Notes under the pieces: generated by a model | What the model saw: the letters and a program-made list of their open reading frames with translations, nothing else | What the model was told of the DNA's origin: nothing | Databases searched by the model: none | Source of the DNA: Rotaria socialis | Lineage: Eukaryota; Rotifera; Eurotatoria; Philodinida; Philodinidae | Reading direction: 5' to 3' | NCBI GenBank assembly: GCA_905331475.1 | Contig: CAJNYU010001940.1 | Coordinates: 1-64,000, forward strand | Length of the DNA: 64,000 nucleotides | Shown here: positions 43,849-55,790 of the stretch, one piece after another | Position numbering within the stretch: the stretch's first letter is position 1 | Layout of the letters: the number at the start of each line of letters is the position of its first letter | Program-made: the position numbers and the translations under genes

Positions 43849-46800
43849 ATGTTATCATATCTATCTACGATGATAAGCATATGTCTAATATTCATCATTA
43901 ATTTTATCTATGTCTCGTCGAATCTAATATTGCCTGAATATGGTAAATATTTAAAAGATTTTAAGTAGGTCAATGCATTTTTTTGTCTCTCATTTCAAGA
44001 ACATTGTGATGCACCATTGGGTATGGAGTCAGGCTCGATTACTGATAGTGATTTGACTGCGAGTTCAACACATGACATTAGCAGTGTTGGACCTCAAATG
44101 GCAAGGTAAATGAGTCATTTATCTTTTTCTTCTCATTTTTTTTTATGATCTATCACGAATAAAATCTGATTAAATATTCTATTTGAATAGAGCTCGTACT
44201 GAAATAGAAGGAGGAGCATGGTGTCCGGACAAGCCTGTTGGAGTTAATTCTTATGAATACTTAGAAATAGAACTACGACAATTATTTTTCATAAATGCTG
44301 TTGAAACTCAAGGTCGATTTGGTAATGGACAAGGAAGAGAATACGCAGAATATTATCAAATTCAATATCAACGTGATAATAAATCGCCTGATTGGATCAC
44401 TTATCATAGTAAAACAACAAATAAAACAGTATGATATTTATTAATGAGTAGAAAGGAAGAGAAAATATTTCTTTTTGTTTCATATTAAATAGATTTTTAA
44501 TGGAAATATTAACACATATTTGCCTGAAAAACGTTCACTTTTATCGCCAATCTTAGCTAAGCGAATTCGAATTGTTCCCTATAGCCAACGGTGGCGAACA
44601 GTTTGTATGCGAGTTGAACTTTATGGATGTCCATATCATGGTTAGAATAATAATAGGATTAAGTTGTAAAGAAATATTATATTATTATTATTATTATTTT
44701 CTATAGGAGGTGTCATATCCTATAAAACGTCACCAACTTCAGACAGAGATAATACATATGATGGTAGGAACAATATTAGTTTATTTTTCCAAATTTTATT
44801 TTATGTTGTATGACAAAAAAAATGACTAGGTGGTATTGGCAAGTTAGTCGATGGAATTTTCGGAGGTGTCGATGATTATTGGCTCGGTTGGCATCAATCA
44901 CCAGCGTCCATTGAATTTAATTTCGATATTTCTCGTCAATTTAAAACAATAGAAATCTATACAATGAACCAAAAATATCATTCAATTCATATTAGATTTG
45001 ATAATCATCTTTCAATTGAACATTATGCATCACCAAAAGAATCATCCTTATCCACTGTGTTTGTTGATACTATTCATTTGATGAAATATGGAAATACATT
45101 TATTGGCAAAAGAATAGAAATTATGTTTGAATTTGATAATGCACTTTTTCTAACAGAAATTACATTTGAGAATGAACCAGCAATTCTGCTTAATACAACA
45201 TTCGAGATAAATAATACAACAAGTTGTTCTATTGGTAAAAGAGAACTTTTCTATTCAATCAATTAATGTTTTAGTATAACTTTTATATTTACTAGTAACT
45301 AAAGATTCAACATTTCAATCTTCATCATTAACTATATTTACATTCGAATGGTTAACAATATTAATTGGTTCTATTCTTTCATTTTGTTTAATTGTTTTAT
45401 TTATTTTTGGTTTCTATCGTCTTCATCGTCGTCGCCGTCGTCTACATCATCGTTTAAGACAAAATAGAAATCTGTATTATAAATCTTCTCAAATGACAAC
45501 AACAACAACGAGTGGTTCTTGTGTATCAACGTCAAGTGAACATGATGGCAGTACATTACCTATCAATAAAATTAATCATTTATTAACGCCAAATAATTAT
45601 GATGATATAACAAGTGAACAACAATCGATGGCATCCTATATCTATCCAATAACATCAACAACATCGTTATTACACACTAGTCCACCAGCATCAATATTTA
45701 AAGGTGAACAATATGCAGTTATTGATGGAAATTATTCATTTAATAATTATAACCGATGGCCAACAAATAATGTAAAAATGAAGATTTAATTGTTATTTTT
45801 ATTTTTATTTTGTTTTTCTGTCTTTAGACATGCCACTATGCTTCATCAGATATTGGACAAATCGATAAAGTATTCTATAATCAACGAATAAGTTTATTTA
45901 ATTGTATAATTCCTCGAGAAAGCGTATCTTCAAAATACAATCCTCATTCATCGACAAACTATCCAACAGATGTTGATGAAACAAAATTAATTGTATCCAA
46001 TAAAATATCTGAAACAAAAAATGGTGAAATTTATCTAGGGAAATATTTCTTGGATAATGAATCTAAATGTGTTTTAATTAAAATCGTTAAAACAAATGTA
46101 ATTAACACATGCAGGTAAAACAGACAAAAGTTTAATTGTAAATTTTAGAATAAATCTATTTCGTTTTTTACGTATAGGCAGAAATTTTTAAATGAACTTG
46201 AAATTTTATCACATTTAAATCATATAAATATTTCATGTTTATATGCTGTTAAACTTGATTTACTTTATATTGTTCAAGAATATTCACACTTTGGTACTTT
46301 ACAGGATTATTTTCACACAATGTCCAATCAACAAACAAATGACTCAACCTTTCAAAAGTATAATCATTGATATTTGTTTGTTAATCTTTTTGTTTATTTA
46401 TTTTAGGATGAACATTTATTTTGCTTATCAATTAGCAAATGCTCTTCAATATTTGTCTCATTTAAATCTAATTCATTGTGATTTAGCAACACGTAATTGT
46501 CTTTTTTATTTGGATTATACAATAAAATTAACTGATTGTGCAATGGCTTTATCAAAATATGAAAATGAATATTGGTTAACAAAAAACGAACAGTTAATAC
46601 CATTGAGATGGAGTGCACCAGAAACCTTAATAGTACAGAAAAATATTCTTTTCTTAACTATATAAAAAAATCTTTTCTGCAAAATGTACTTTAGGGAGAT
46701 CCAACAATAAAATCCGATATATATTCATTTGCTGTAACATTATGGGAAATATGTTCACGTTGTTCATGTTTACCACATGCATCATTAACAAATGAAGAAC

Positions 46801-47006
46801 TTTATCAACGTATGATATTGCAACAATCAGAAAATAAAGATGATGCATTATTCAATTTACCTCTTCCACCTGACTGCCCAAAAGAAATCTATGATTTACT
46901 TTGTGAATGTTGGCATATTGATGGAGCAAGTCGTCCAAATATTGCCGATATTACACTTTATTTTAGACGACAGATTGAGTCGTCTCGTTTAAATACTATT
47001 TCTTGA
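43849..47006 (+). CDS. Discoidin-domain receptor-like tyrosine kinase with degenerate motifs
   Basis: Eleven exons (43849-43942, 44000-44105, 44191-44428, 44493-44640, 44707-44763, 44830-45234, 45296-45771, 45828-46114, 46178-46357, 46407-46632, 46695-47006) sum to 842 codons. The order is signal peptide (1-28), F5/8C discoidin domain (about 32-197, ending CMRVELYGCPYH), discoidin-like domain (to about 345), TM helix (about 360-388) followed by a poly-Arg stop-transfer segment, Ser/Thr/Asn-rich juxtamembrane region, and kinase (about 540-835). DDRs are collagen receptors on the cell surface. The kinase keeps the VLIK lysine, the alpha-C Glu (NELEIL), RWSAPETL and DIYSFAVTLWEI. It has HCDLATRN where HRDLAARN is usual and DCA where DFG is usual, and the Gly-rich loop is poor. 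The catalytic and metal Asp remain, so activity may be low rather than absent. I leave the symbol blank because the paralogue is unclear. Confidence 0.88.
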
Positions 47007-49703
47007 TGATATACGTGTATCAGTGTTGTTTTTGCAACTGTCACAGTTTTCTATTTGTATTTTTTTTAAATATTACTATGAGTTGATGTTTTCATTTTCC
47101 TCATGATATTTCGTTTTCAGTATATAAATATATGTAAGTCTTTTGCCCCATCCTTTGCATGGTTAAAATATTGGTTGTCTTTTTGAACGAAGCTAGATCA
47201 TTTTTATGCATCATCTGTCATATCAATTCTGATTGTTGAAAACAAACCTTGTATACTAGTCTAAAATATATCTAACTGCATTTTTGTTTTGTTTTATTTT
47301 GTTTATGTTTTCCCCTAATTATGATATTAAATCAATAGAAATAATCGGACCAAGAGATAAAAAAATTGACTTATGAGACCTTCCGTAAGATACGTAACAA
47401 TATATCGAATTAATTTGATAAAAATTAGTGCCATCGATGCTAATGCAATCTATAATAACAAGAATATTGATGTAAATCTTTCTTCAATTACTTTTAAATA
47501 GTTTTCAAATATATCAACTGAAATTAACAATGTATTTATATCTTAATGGTGATTTTTAAACATGAAATTTGTTACTATTCAGAGTTCAGTTGTTTATGAA
47601 TTATTTAGAAAAATATTAATTACTCCATTGCGATTGTATTATCGGAAGATATTATTTTAATTTTATCAAATCGAAGGAAATGTTTCATTATCAATCGATA
47701 CAAGTGAAAAATCATAATTTTGAGAATTTCCTTACAGCCAATAAAATCTGACAAGATTTTCAAAAGAGTTCTAACAAAATCAAGTGAAATGAACAGCAAG
47801 AACTTATAGACAAAGAATTCTATCAATGCGAGAAAGTGTCATTTTGGAAGACCACATTGCAGGACAATGGCTTCCCTAAATGAAAATAATATCATTTTTT
47901 TTCATAAAAACATGCAGCTATTCTCTTCTGTCTCTTGATCCAAAAATATCTGATTCTGATCCTCATGTTCGTCGTAGACTTGTAGTTGGAAAAAGCCCCA
48001 TAATAAGATTCTATTTGTTCAAGTGAACTGCATGTTTTATTTTTTTTCTTTTGAAAGAATAGTTCATTGATTATCTCGATCAACACAAAGAAATTAAACA
48101 AGTATGTAAGATAGGCTCATTGTACAATTCTGATTTTGTTCATGTCGCACTAAAACAATGTAAGGTTCTGTATTAATTCATGTTTTTTTTATGTGAATAT
48201 AAACTTACCGAATAGTTATGATTAATCTTGCACAATGATCGCTAAATTGTTAAGAAAATTATAAAAATTCTGTATTTCTTTTCATGCGCTTTATTTCTCA
48301 TTTTCCCATCAATGAAAAAACATCTCTCAGTAAGAATACAGAAAAGAAAAAGTTTTTACACTATTTTGATTCTTCACACGTATTCAACTTGTTGGTATAA
48401 ATAGGTGCATGATAAACTGCTAAAATTACAAAAAAGTTGTGAAGTCAAAAGTAAAAGCAAAAGATTAATTTTTGCTAACTAATCGACTAACATCAAGAAA
48501 AGGATAGATTTCACCCAAAAGAATTATTGGCATACTACTGTTTCAACTGGCAAACACTGGTGATGTTGAACATTTTCTATTACACACTAGACGAAATATT
48601 TGCCGTTTTATATATCATAGTCACATCAGCTAACAATGATTTATCATCGAATAGCAATTATTTTAGGATTCCTTCATAATCCATGTAAAACTACATTTTT
48701 TGCCCGAGAATAGTTAAGTTATTGAATTGATTAATAAGTCAGATAGCTTTCTGTCTTTTAATATTGATGACTATGCGTAATTAGTATGAATAAAGAATGA
48801 CGTCAGTTGTTGTATCTTTTTATCATTAAAAAAAAAGAATTATATATTGAATTTTAACAAAAAATGTTGAGGATGAAAGTAGTTCGTTCTTTATTTTAGA
48901 AATTTATGTATCGTCTTTGTCTAGTTCTTAGATTTGATATTGTTGTTATGATTTTGATTATGTTATTCGAGTAATTTTCATTAATATTCACAATTGTTTA
49001 CTTAGTTGGATATTGATGTTATGATGAAAGTTGTTTGTTTAATTGATTTTGAAATTCGTTTACTTTACTTGTTTAACATCGAAAGGTCATAAATGAGGTT
49101 GTCCTTATTGATGATGACCATACTAATCAATAAGAAAAACATTGAAAATATCATATTGTTAAAGCTTCTGTTCGATGAATTATTATTAAGATGAATTCTA
49201 GAATATTGAGCATTTATTATCTATTGTGTCTGCTTGACTAACTTTAGTTTATGTGTTTTTATTCGATGCAAATAGATTCACTCTTTGAATTACATACGAA
49301 ACAAGTTTCTTTTTTCTACCTACTAATTCAATTGATATTTTCTTATTGGTCATATTCTTTTTATTGGTTTCCATCCGTGATTGTTCCTTAACTATTACAG
49401 ATATCAAGTTGAATCTTTAAAATTTGATCATGCAGATGCAGTTGGACAGATTTTAGACTGACTTACAGGGTTTTTTCCTGATTCTGTTTAAGATTTTACT
49501 TAGGCATTTTTAAATGCACTATGTTTATAATTAACATATTAGATAGACACATAGCTTATCTCTTTCATACAATTGTTTCTCATGATATTATGTAAAGAGT
49601 TTACTTAATTAAGTAAATAACATGAATAATTTCTCTTGATATTAAATATTTATATGGATCGATGTACAAAGAGCAAATACTAAGAATACATGAAACATAA
49701 GCA
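47007..49703. other. Intergenic, nothing recognised
   Basis: AT-rich sequence between the DDR-like gene and the GPCR, which are convergent (tail to tail). No coding exon, tandem array or inverted repeat stands out. Confidence 0.45.
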
Positions 49704-51301
49704 TTACAATTCAGTACTGGGTTCATCAAGTTGCACTATATTTTTACTGGTTAAATAAGGTAAATAATCCGTTACCGATGGTGTATTTCTGCCAACAAAT
49801 AGTAACGCTGGATTAGCATCACTAAAATGTGAACGTGGTCGATGATAATATCTAGCATATTCTTCGTATGTTTGTCTAATATGTTTTCCAGTTGAATCAA
49901 TAATATCTTTTTTCATCGTGTTTCCTGTTCGACGAATTTCTCTTATTATTTTGGGAGTTGTTTTTAGATCAGACCATTCATGACGTATACATGATGAACA
50001 ATCACGTAAACATGACCAGCGATTTGAACAACATGGGAAACAGCTACAACACCAAAACGATGAACATGCTCGCCTGGATGAATCTCGTATTGAACGCATT
50101 AGAAAAAATGAAAGCCAAGGATTTATAGCACGATTGATTAACCGAAGAATAATCAGCGGAATATCAATTGCATAGGAAATATTAAGTGAATTTAAATGCA
50201 TTTCTATTGATGGATGATAAATACATGACAAACGATAAATATAATATGGAAGTTGACAAAATATATATACAACCACATATAAAACAACCTGAAACAAAAT
50301 GGATTCAACTTGATCAAACTGATTCATGAAGATTTTTCTCAATATATCTATTATTATTAATCATTATAAGAAATTTTGAATAAATAAAAAAAATTTGATA
50401 TCGATGTTTATATTTTTTTGCTAATGTAATGATATAGAAAAGAAAACGTTTTTTTCCCTATTCGTAAAACAAAACAAAAACGAATTAGACAACATACCAT
50501 TTTAATTAGATCAGGATGTTCATCATCATATGTTGTTATATCTAATTTGTTATACTTATTTATTTCAGTATCGCTCAAAATACTACTTGTTTCAATTTTA
50601 TATTTTCTTTTCATTTTTTTATGAATGAGAATGCGTAATATTAAGAGAAAAATCATTAAAAATATCGGTAAAGCATTTCCAAATATAAAATCAATTAAAT
50701 AAATTGTTCGATAAGGTGTTTGAATTTGTTTTAAATCTAACCAAGTTAATTGATTTATTTGCGTTTCATTGTAAACACATTCATATGAACCATAATTCAA
50801 AGTTTTTAATTCTTGATTAAAAAATAATATTGGTATTAATGCATAACAAACAGCAAGCCACAACGATACTAATAGACAAATGCCACTGGCGAAACGGCGT
50901 TGACCATAACAACATCTTTTTCTTTTAACACATCGATCAAAACATAAAAAAACGATCGTATAAGCAAGAACAAAATCCATTATACGTAATATATACATTT
51001 CCGATTTGCACCATACATCATTCAACCATTTACCATTATTTAATGCAAAATGTTCACCTAGATCAGCATACGATACCATTTTAACTATGTAGAATATTAT
51101 TGTCCATATTGTTCCTTCGACAAGTAAATTCCAAATAAGTAAGTGAATACTTTTTCTACTAAATCGGTTGGTACTAACACATAAAGCATAAAAATTCACT
51201 ACACTTCCAAGAAGACCAATTAAAGTAATCAATGTATAAATAATAGGTAAAATAATGCGAATTGGATAAGCAATTTGGTGAAATATTTCATCATTGATCA
51301 T
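49704..51301 (-). CDS. Rhodopsin-like seven-transmembrane receptor
   Basis: Two exons on the minus strand: about 51301-50500 with TM1-TM5, and about 50350-49704 with TM6, TM7 and a cytoplasmic tail. TM1 has LIGLLGSVVNFYAL. The Cys that starts TM3 (WCKSEMYILRIMDF) and a Cys in loop 2 (YECVYNET) form the usual disulfide pair. The DRY box is replaced by FDRCVKRKR. TM7 ends INPWLSFF in place of NPxxY. The tail contains a Cys cluster (SSFWCCSCFPCCSNRW) suited to palmitoylation. The ligand is unknown and it is probably a lineage-expanded orphan receptor. The exact splice border is uncertain: a GTATGT donor after KM would put exon 2 out of frame, while a donor four bases later keeps it open. Confidence 0.75.
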
Positions 51302-51482
51302 TTCAAAAAGTTTATTTTATTTAGACTTCGATTCGTTCAAAACTATTCACTTATGTGTGCTCTTTTTCTTTTACTTTTACTTTAGATGAGCTGCTTGAAC
51401 AATAAAATTGTGACCAACATTTCGTACATTATCATATAGGTGGGCAGATATGACAAGCAGGATCAAGATTAGTATCTGTCTC

Positions 51483-51513
<31 letters not shown>

Positions 51514-53611
51514 ATTGTTTGCTGTCAGTTCGTTGCCTGTTCAGTTGACTCACATACACATACAAATCTGTCGTAACTTTATTCTTTACTTTTTTTTCTC
51601 TTATAGATTATACTTAAGGTATTCTGCCTTCTTTCTTTTTCTACTTACAGTTTTGATAGATGTCTTGAGTAGAAGCAACGAATAGTTTTTCTTCTTTTGT
51701 TTTGATTCAATTCTGAAAAAAATACACTACAATAGTGAAGAATAAGTACCAATGCAATATATAATGCAATTTAATGATGATTTATTATTATTTTATATAC
51801 AAATATTAAGCGAAATATTTTCTTGAATGATTAATAATACTAAAAAATGCTGTCTTTTTAGTATATATTTTTTCATTGAACACATAATATGTTTTCGGAA
51901 TGAAAACGAAACCTTCGAATATAATGAATCTAACAATTAATTCAGTTTGAAGAGGTTATCATTTATTAGTTTGTTGAACAAAAATTTAAATTTAATCATG
52001 TGCGTGTGAAAATATACATTAACAGAACAAAAAATTCCTTAAATTAATCTTGAAGCATGAATTAGATTGAAATGAAGTAAATTATTTATGACCAATCTAA
52101 TCCTGTGATCTTATGTTTATAATTCACGATGAAAACAATATACTACATTTTATCTTGAAAAAGAAGATTAATCATGAATAGAAAGATTTATTTGATAGAT
52201 GAGAAGATTTTTTCATCCAGCTAATGGTTCATTGTTATATTCAGCTGATATTCTGTATTGTCAAGAATAAACGATAGACTCGTTGTAACTTAATCGGTCT
52301 CTGAATAATAATCTTCATTCCAATATATATATATATATATATAATGTCACTTCTTGGATAATTGAGACAAAAATAAAAACTCCTTATTTAATATGTATAA
52401 AAAGAAAGAAATCAATACTGTTTTCAGTTGCGAAGTGGATCCTTTGATAATACTTGCGATTGTATAATTTACAATAAGATAAATTTTAAAAAATTGTTGC
52501 TTCTATTTATCTAAATAGAGTTGAGATATATGTTCGATTTTCGTTTGTCGAAGTTTCTTTTCAATATAATATTTTTTTTTCGCTGAAGCAGAAAGGAATG
52601 ATGAAAAAATACATAAAACTCTTGGTTGTGACTGTATGAAGAACAACCAAATAGTTATGAATTATTATAGACGGCAAAACAAATCTACGAGAGTAGTTTT
52701 TTGACTTTGTTAGTTTATTTATTTAGTTTCTGTTAAGAAAACATGAGTGTATCGTTTTAATGATCATTTAAATGTAATTCAGCAATTATTTTACTCAAGA
52801 AGATCATTCACAAAAACAGTGGTTTTTAATTTCGATGAGAGTCTTCGCTTTATGATTTATATATTCACAAAGAACTACAATTATAGTGAGTCTCTTGCAA
52901 CTGAATATTTTTTCAGAAAGCTTTAGGAATAAGCGAAAATGAATCAATTGATACATTATTAAACATGTCATAATTAAGAAGTAATAAAAGATTTGTAAAA
53001 ATCACCAATAATATTTTGTTGAAATTATTGAAGAAATACAGCAATTCTTCATGTAATTTGTAAATTTTATGTTTAGTTATATCTATAGTAGCGACATAAA
53101 GATGAATATTTGATTCAAGTTGTGTTTATATACTTGAATTTCGTTTAATGTACATCAGACCAGCATGATCTTTTAACTCAATCGTTGCTATTGTGTATCA
53201 GTTTCTTTTTCTTTTTCATTCAATTAAAAATATCCAAAATCTATTTCACTTTCGTAGTCATTTTATCAAGCCACCCAATAACGATTACATCGAACGAAGT
53301 GATCTGAGATATAGCTAGATAAGGAAAAATTATGTTTTCTATATTATATGGTGTTGTTTCTTTTTCTAACAGCGTGTGTCAGTAGATTAATATAGTTTTG
53401 TCTTATAAACTTCAAAAGTCAAAAAATATGTACGTTTTATTAATAATACAAACAAAATAAATTATAAATATGGTGCTACTATTGGAAATATTAATATTAT
53501 TACTTAGCGGTCCTTATAGTACGTTTGATTTTCGAGCGTCAGTCATATATATATACATACAAGAAGTGACATATGTATCTTTTTATCAAGCTACAGTTTT
53601 TAGTAGGTACA
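51302..53611. other. Intergenic, nothing recognised
   Basis: AT-rich non-coding DNA. Contains (TC)n at about 51478-51515, (TA)n at 52324-52341 and T-runs. The first few hundred bases should hold the GPCR promoter. No further gene is visible. Confidence 0.45.
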
Positions 53612-54820
53612 ATGCAACAGTTTATACTTTGCATCTGTCTCTTTGTTGTCATTCCATGTCCAATAATAGCAAGACAAGACCGAACACAGAGAGTTCTTGA
53701 TAGTTACATACTTAATGTACCCAACAGCATGAATTAGTTTTAAATGAAACATTTTTTTGTACGATGTTTCAATCATTTCGACATCATCATCCTCGTCAAT
53801 ATCCTGCACCAGGGAATGAAACAACACATTATCAGATCTTCCGAGAAAGATTTACAGATGTAGTTACAAATAATCTTCAAACTAGTCCTACATTTACAGT
53901 TGGTATTAATAAGTTTTCTGATTGGGCTCCATACGAATTAGAGGTTCTTCGTAGTAATCGTCCACCATCATCTACTGCACGCACTAAACTTATCGCGATG
54001 CATTCTTTTGGGACGCAACAAACGAGTTCATCCAGTAAAAGGACGAATGCACCAACATCAACAACATCGACTACATTTGATTATACAACACGAGTTTCAG
54101 CATTAAATAGCAGTACACATATTATAGGACCACTCAGAGATCAAGGACAATGTGGAAGTTGTTATGGCTTTGCTATAATTGCTTTATTTGAAGCTCAATA
54201 TGCATTTCATTATGGGCTACCAGTAAATATGAGTGATCAACAAATAGTTGATTGTTCAACACATGATTACGGATGTATTGGTGGTTATTTTGATACATCA
54301 TTTGATTATGTAAAAAGTTATGACTGGTATATAGATAGTAATTTAACTTATCCGTATAAAGGTGTTGCCTCTACTTGTTCAGCTAAAAAATCAGGAGGAT
54401 ACTCTATTGGTAATTTAATTTATCGTCATTTAACACAAGGAAATGCATCAGCTATGCAAGATACACTTGTTAATTATAGTCCTTTATGGATGCCTCTATG
54501 TCGGTTCAGATTGTTCTGGTCGTACAACATCATCTTGTCTAGTTGAACCAAACGCTGCAAACAAAATTATGACTACATTTCAAAGTTATACAGATGATAT
54601 TTTTCAAGCATCTGGATGTACAACATCAGCAAATAATAACAATCATGCAATGGTTATTGAGGAGTATGGTTATGATTCAGTTTAGAAGTTAGTTTATTGG
54701 AAACTTCGCAGTTCATGGGGTGATGAATGGGGAGAAAATAGTTATGTTAGAATTGCTCGTGGTGTCAACATGTGTAATGTTGAATCTGATGCTTTTTTAA
54801 CCGCTAAACCCGCATCTTAA
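53612..54820 (+). pseudogene. Papain-like (C1A) cysteine protease, broken
   Basis: A signal-peptide-like start (MQQFILCICLFVVIPCPIIA at 53612) meets a stop before the prodomain. From 53764 an I29-type inhibitor prodomain (ETTHYQIFRERF, TVGINKFSDWAPYEL) and the mature enzyme follow. The catalytic Cys region is DQGQCGSCYGFA (papain has Trp where this has Tyr) and the His region is NNHAMVIEEYGY. The catalytic Asn motif NSWG reads SSWG, so the Asn is lost. The frame shifts near 54490, after NYSPLW, and a TAG stands at 54683-54685 before KLVYWKLRSSWGDEWGEN. Three independent lesions plus loss of Asn argue for a pseudogene of a lysosomal or secreted protease. A small intron could explain the first break but not the others. 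Confidence 0.82.
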
Positions 54821-55790
54821 AACACTCACATATAAAATATGTTCATTGCACAATGTTTTTCAATTGATGTTAAGGAACATTCAGTTGAAGAAGAAAAACA
54901 AATTATTATATTTAAACAAGATAAATTCATTGATCAGATCCTTGTATTTCTTTTTCTTTGCTTGTCTGAACAAGCATATTGACATGGTATATTATAGTAA
55001 TGTGGAAAAATAACTCACAATTAAATTCACATTAGATAGATAAATCTAAATTCGATTTGATGACTAATTTTTGTATCAGCTTTCTACACAAAATTTCAGT
55101 CAACAAATGAATTTATAGAGTCGATTACTTTTATCAATACTTAAAATGTATATGAATACCATACAAGCCATCAGAATCAATATACTGGTGGTGTTCTCCT
55201 CTGTTTGATAAACTTCAAATATGTAATCAATTTTGGCATTCCTAGAAAAGTAAACGGTCTGCGTCTTTGAATGGAAATGAAATGATATGAAACAAAAAGA
55301 AAATAAGAATAATCTCTAAATTACTGAAAGAGAAAAAAAGAAAATTATCGTTTCAATTCATCAATAAAACGATAATATGACTTAATCATATCTCAAGATG
55401 CAAAAACATTCTACACAAGGAAGCATCGTACACTAGCGACATCACAAGCAGCGTGCTAAAATATGTGGTAGAAGAAAGACGAATTTTATCCAATTGAAAG
55501 TTGATCTCTTTGTTCTGGGAAGAGCTTTGCAGAACAAAGACAGATCTCTTTGTCAATGTCTTTTTCTTTAAATTAAATCACTTCCGTCACCTTTTATGTT
55601 ATTATTGTTTACTAAAAAGTATTCAAGAATAAAAAGGGATTATTTTGTCTAGTCTTTTAATTTAAAGAGTGCAAGCGAACCAACGTTGTATTTTAGATGT
55701 TTTTTCATCTGATGATTCAAACTAGTATAATATCAATGTAACTATAATTTCATTGATTATTTTCATTAAAGTCTGAATCGAATACGACAG
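54821..55790. other. Intergenic, upstream of TMEM63 gene
   Basis: AT-rich non-coding stretch; a small inverted repeat around AGATCTCTTTGT is visible near 55500-55550. Nothing else recognised. Confidence 0.4.

Noticed and set aside
53470..53700. 76-residue frame upstream of the protease as its N-terminus
   Set aside because: It is not in frame with the prodomain, and the better signal peptide starts at 53612 in another frame.
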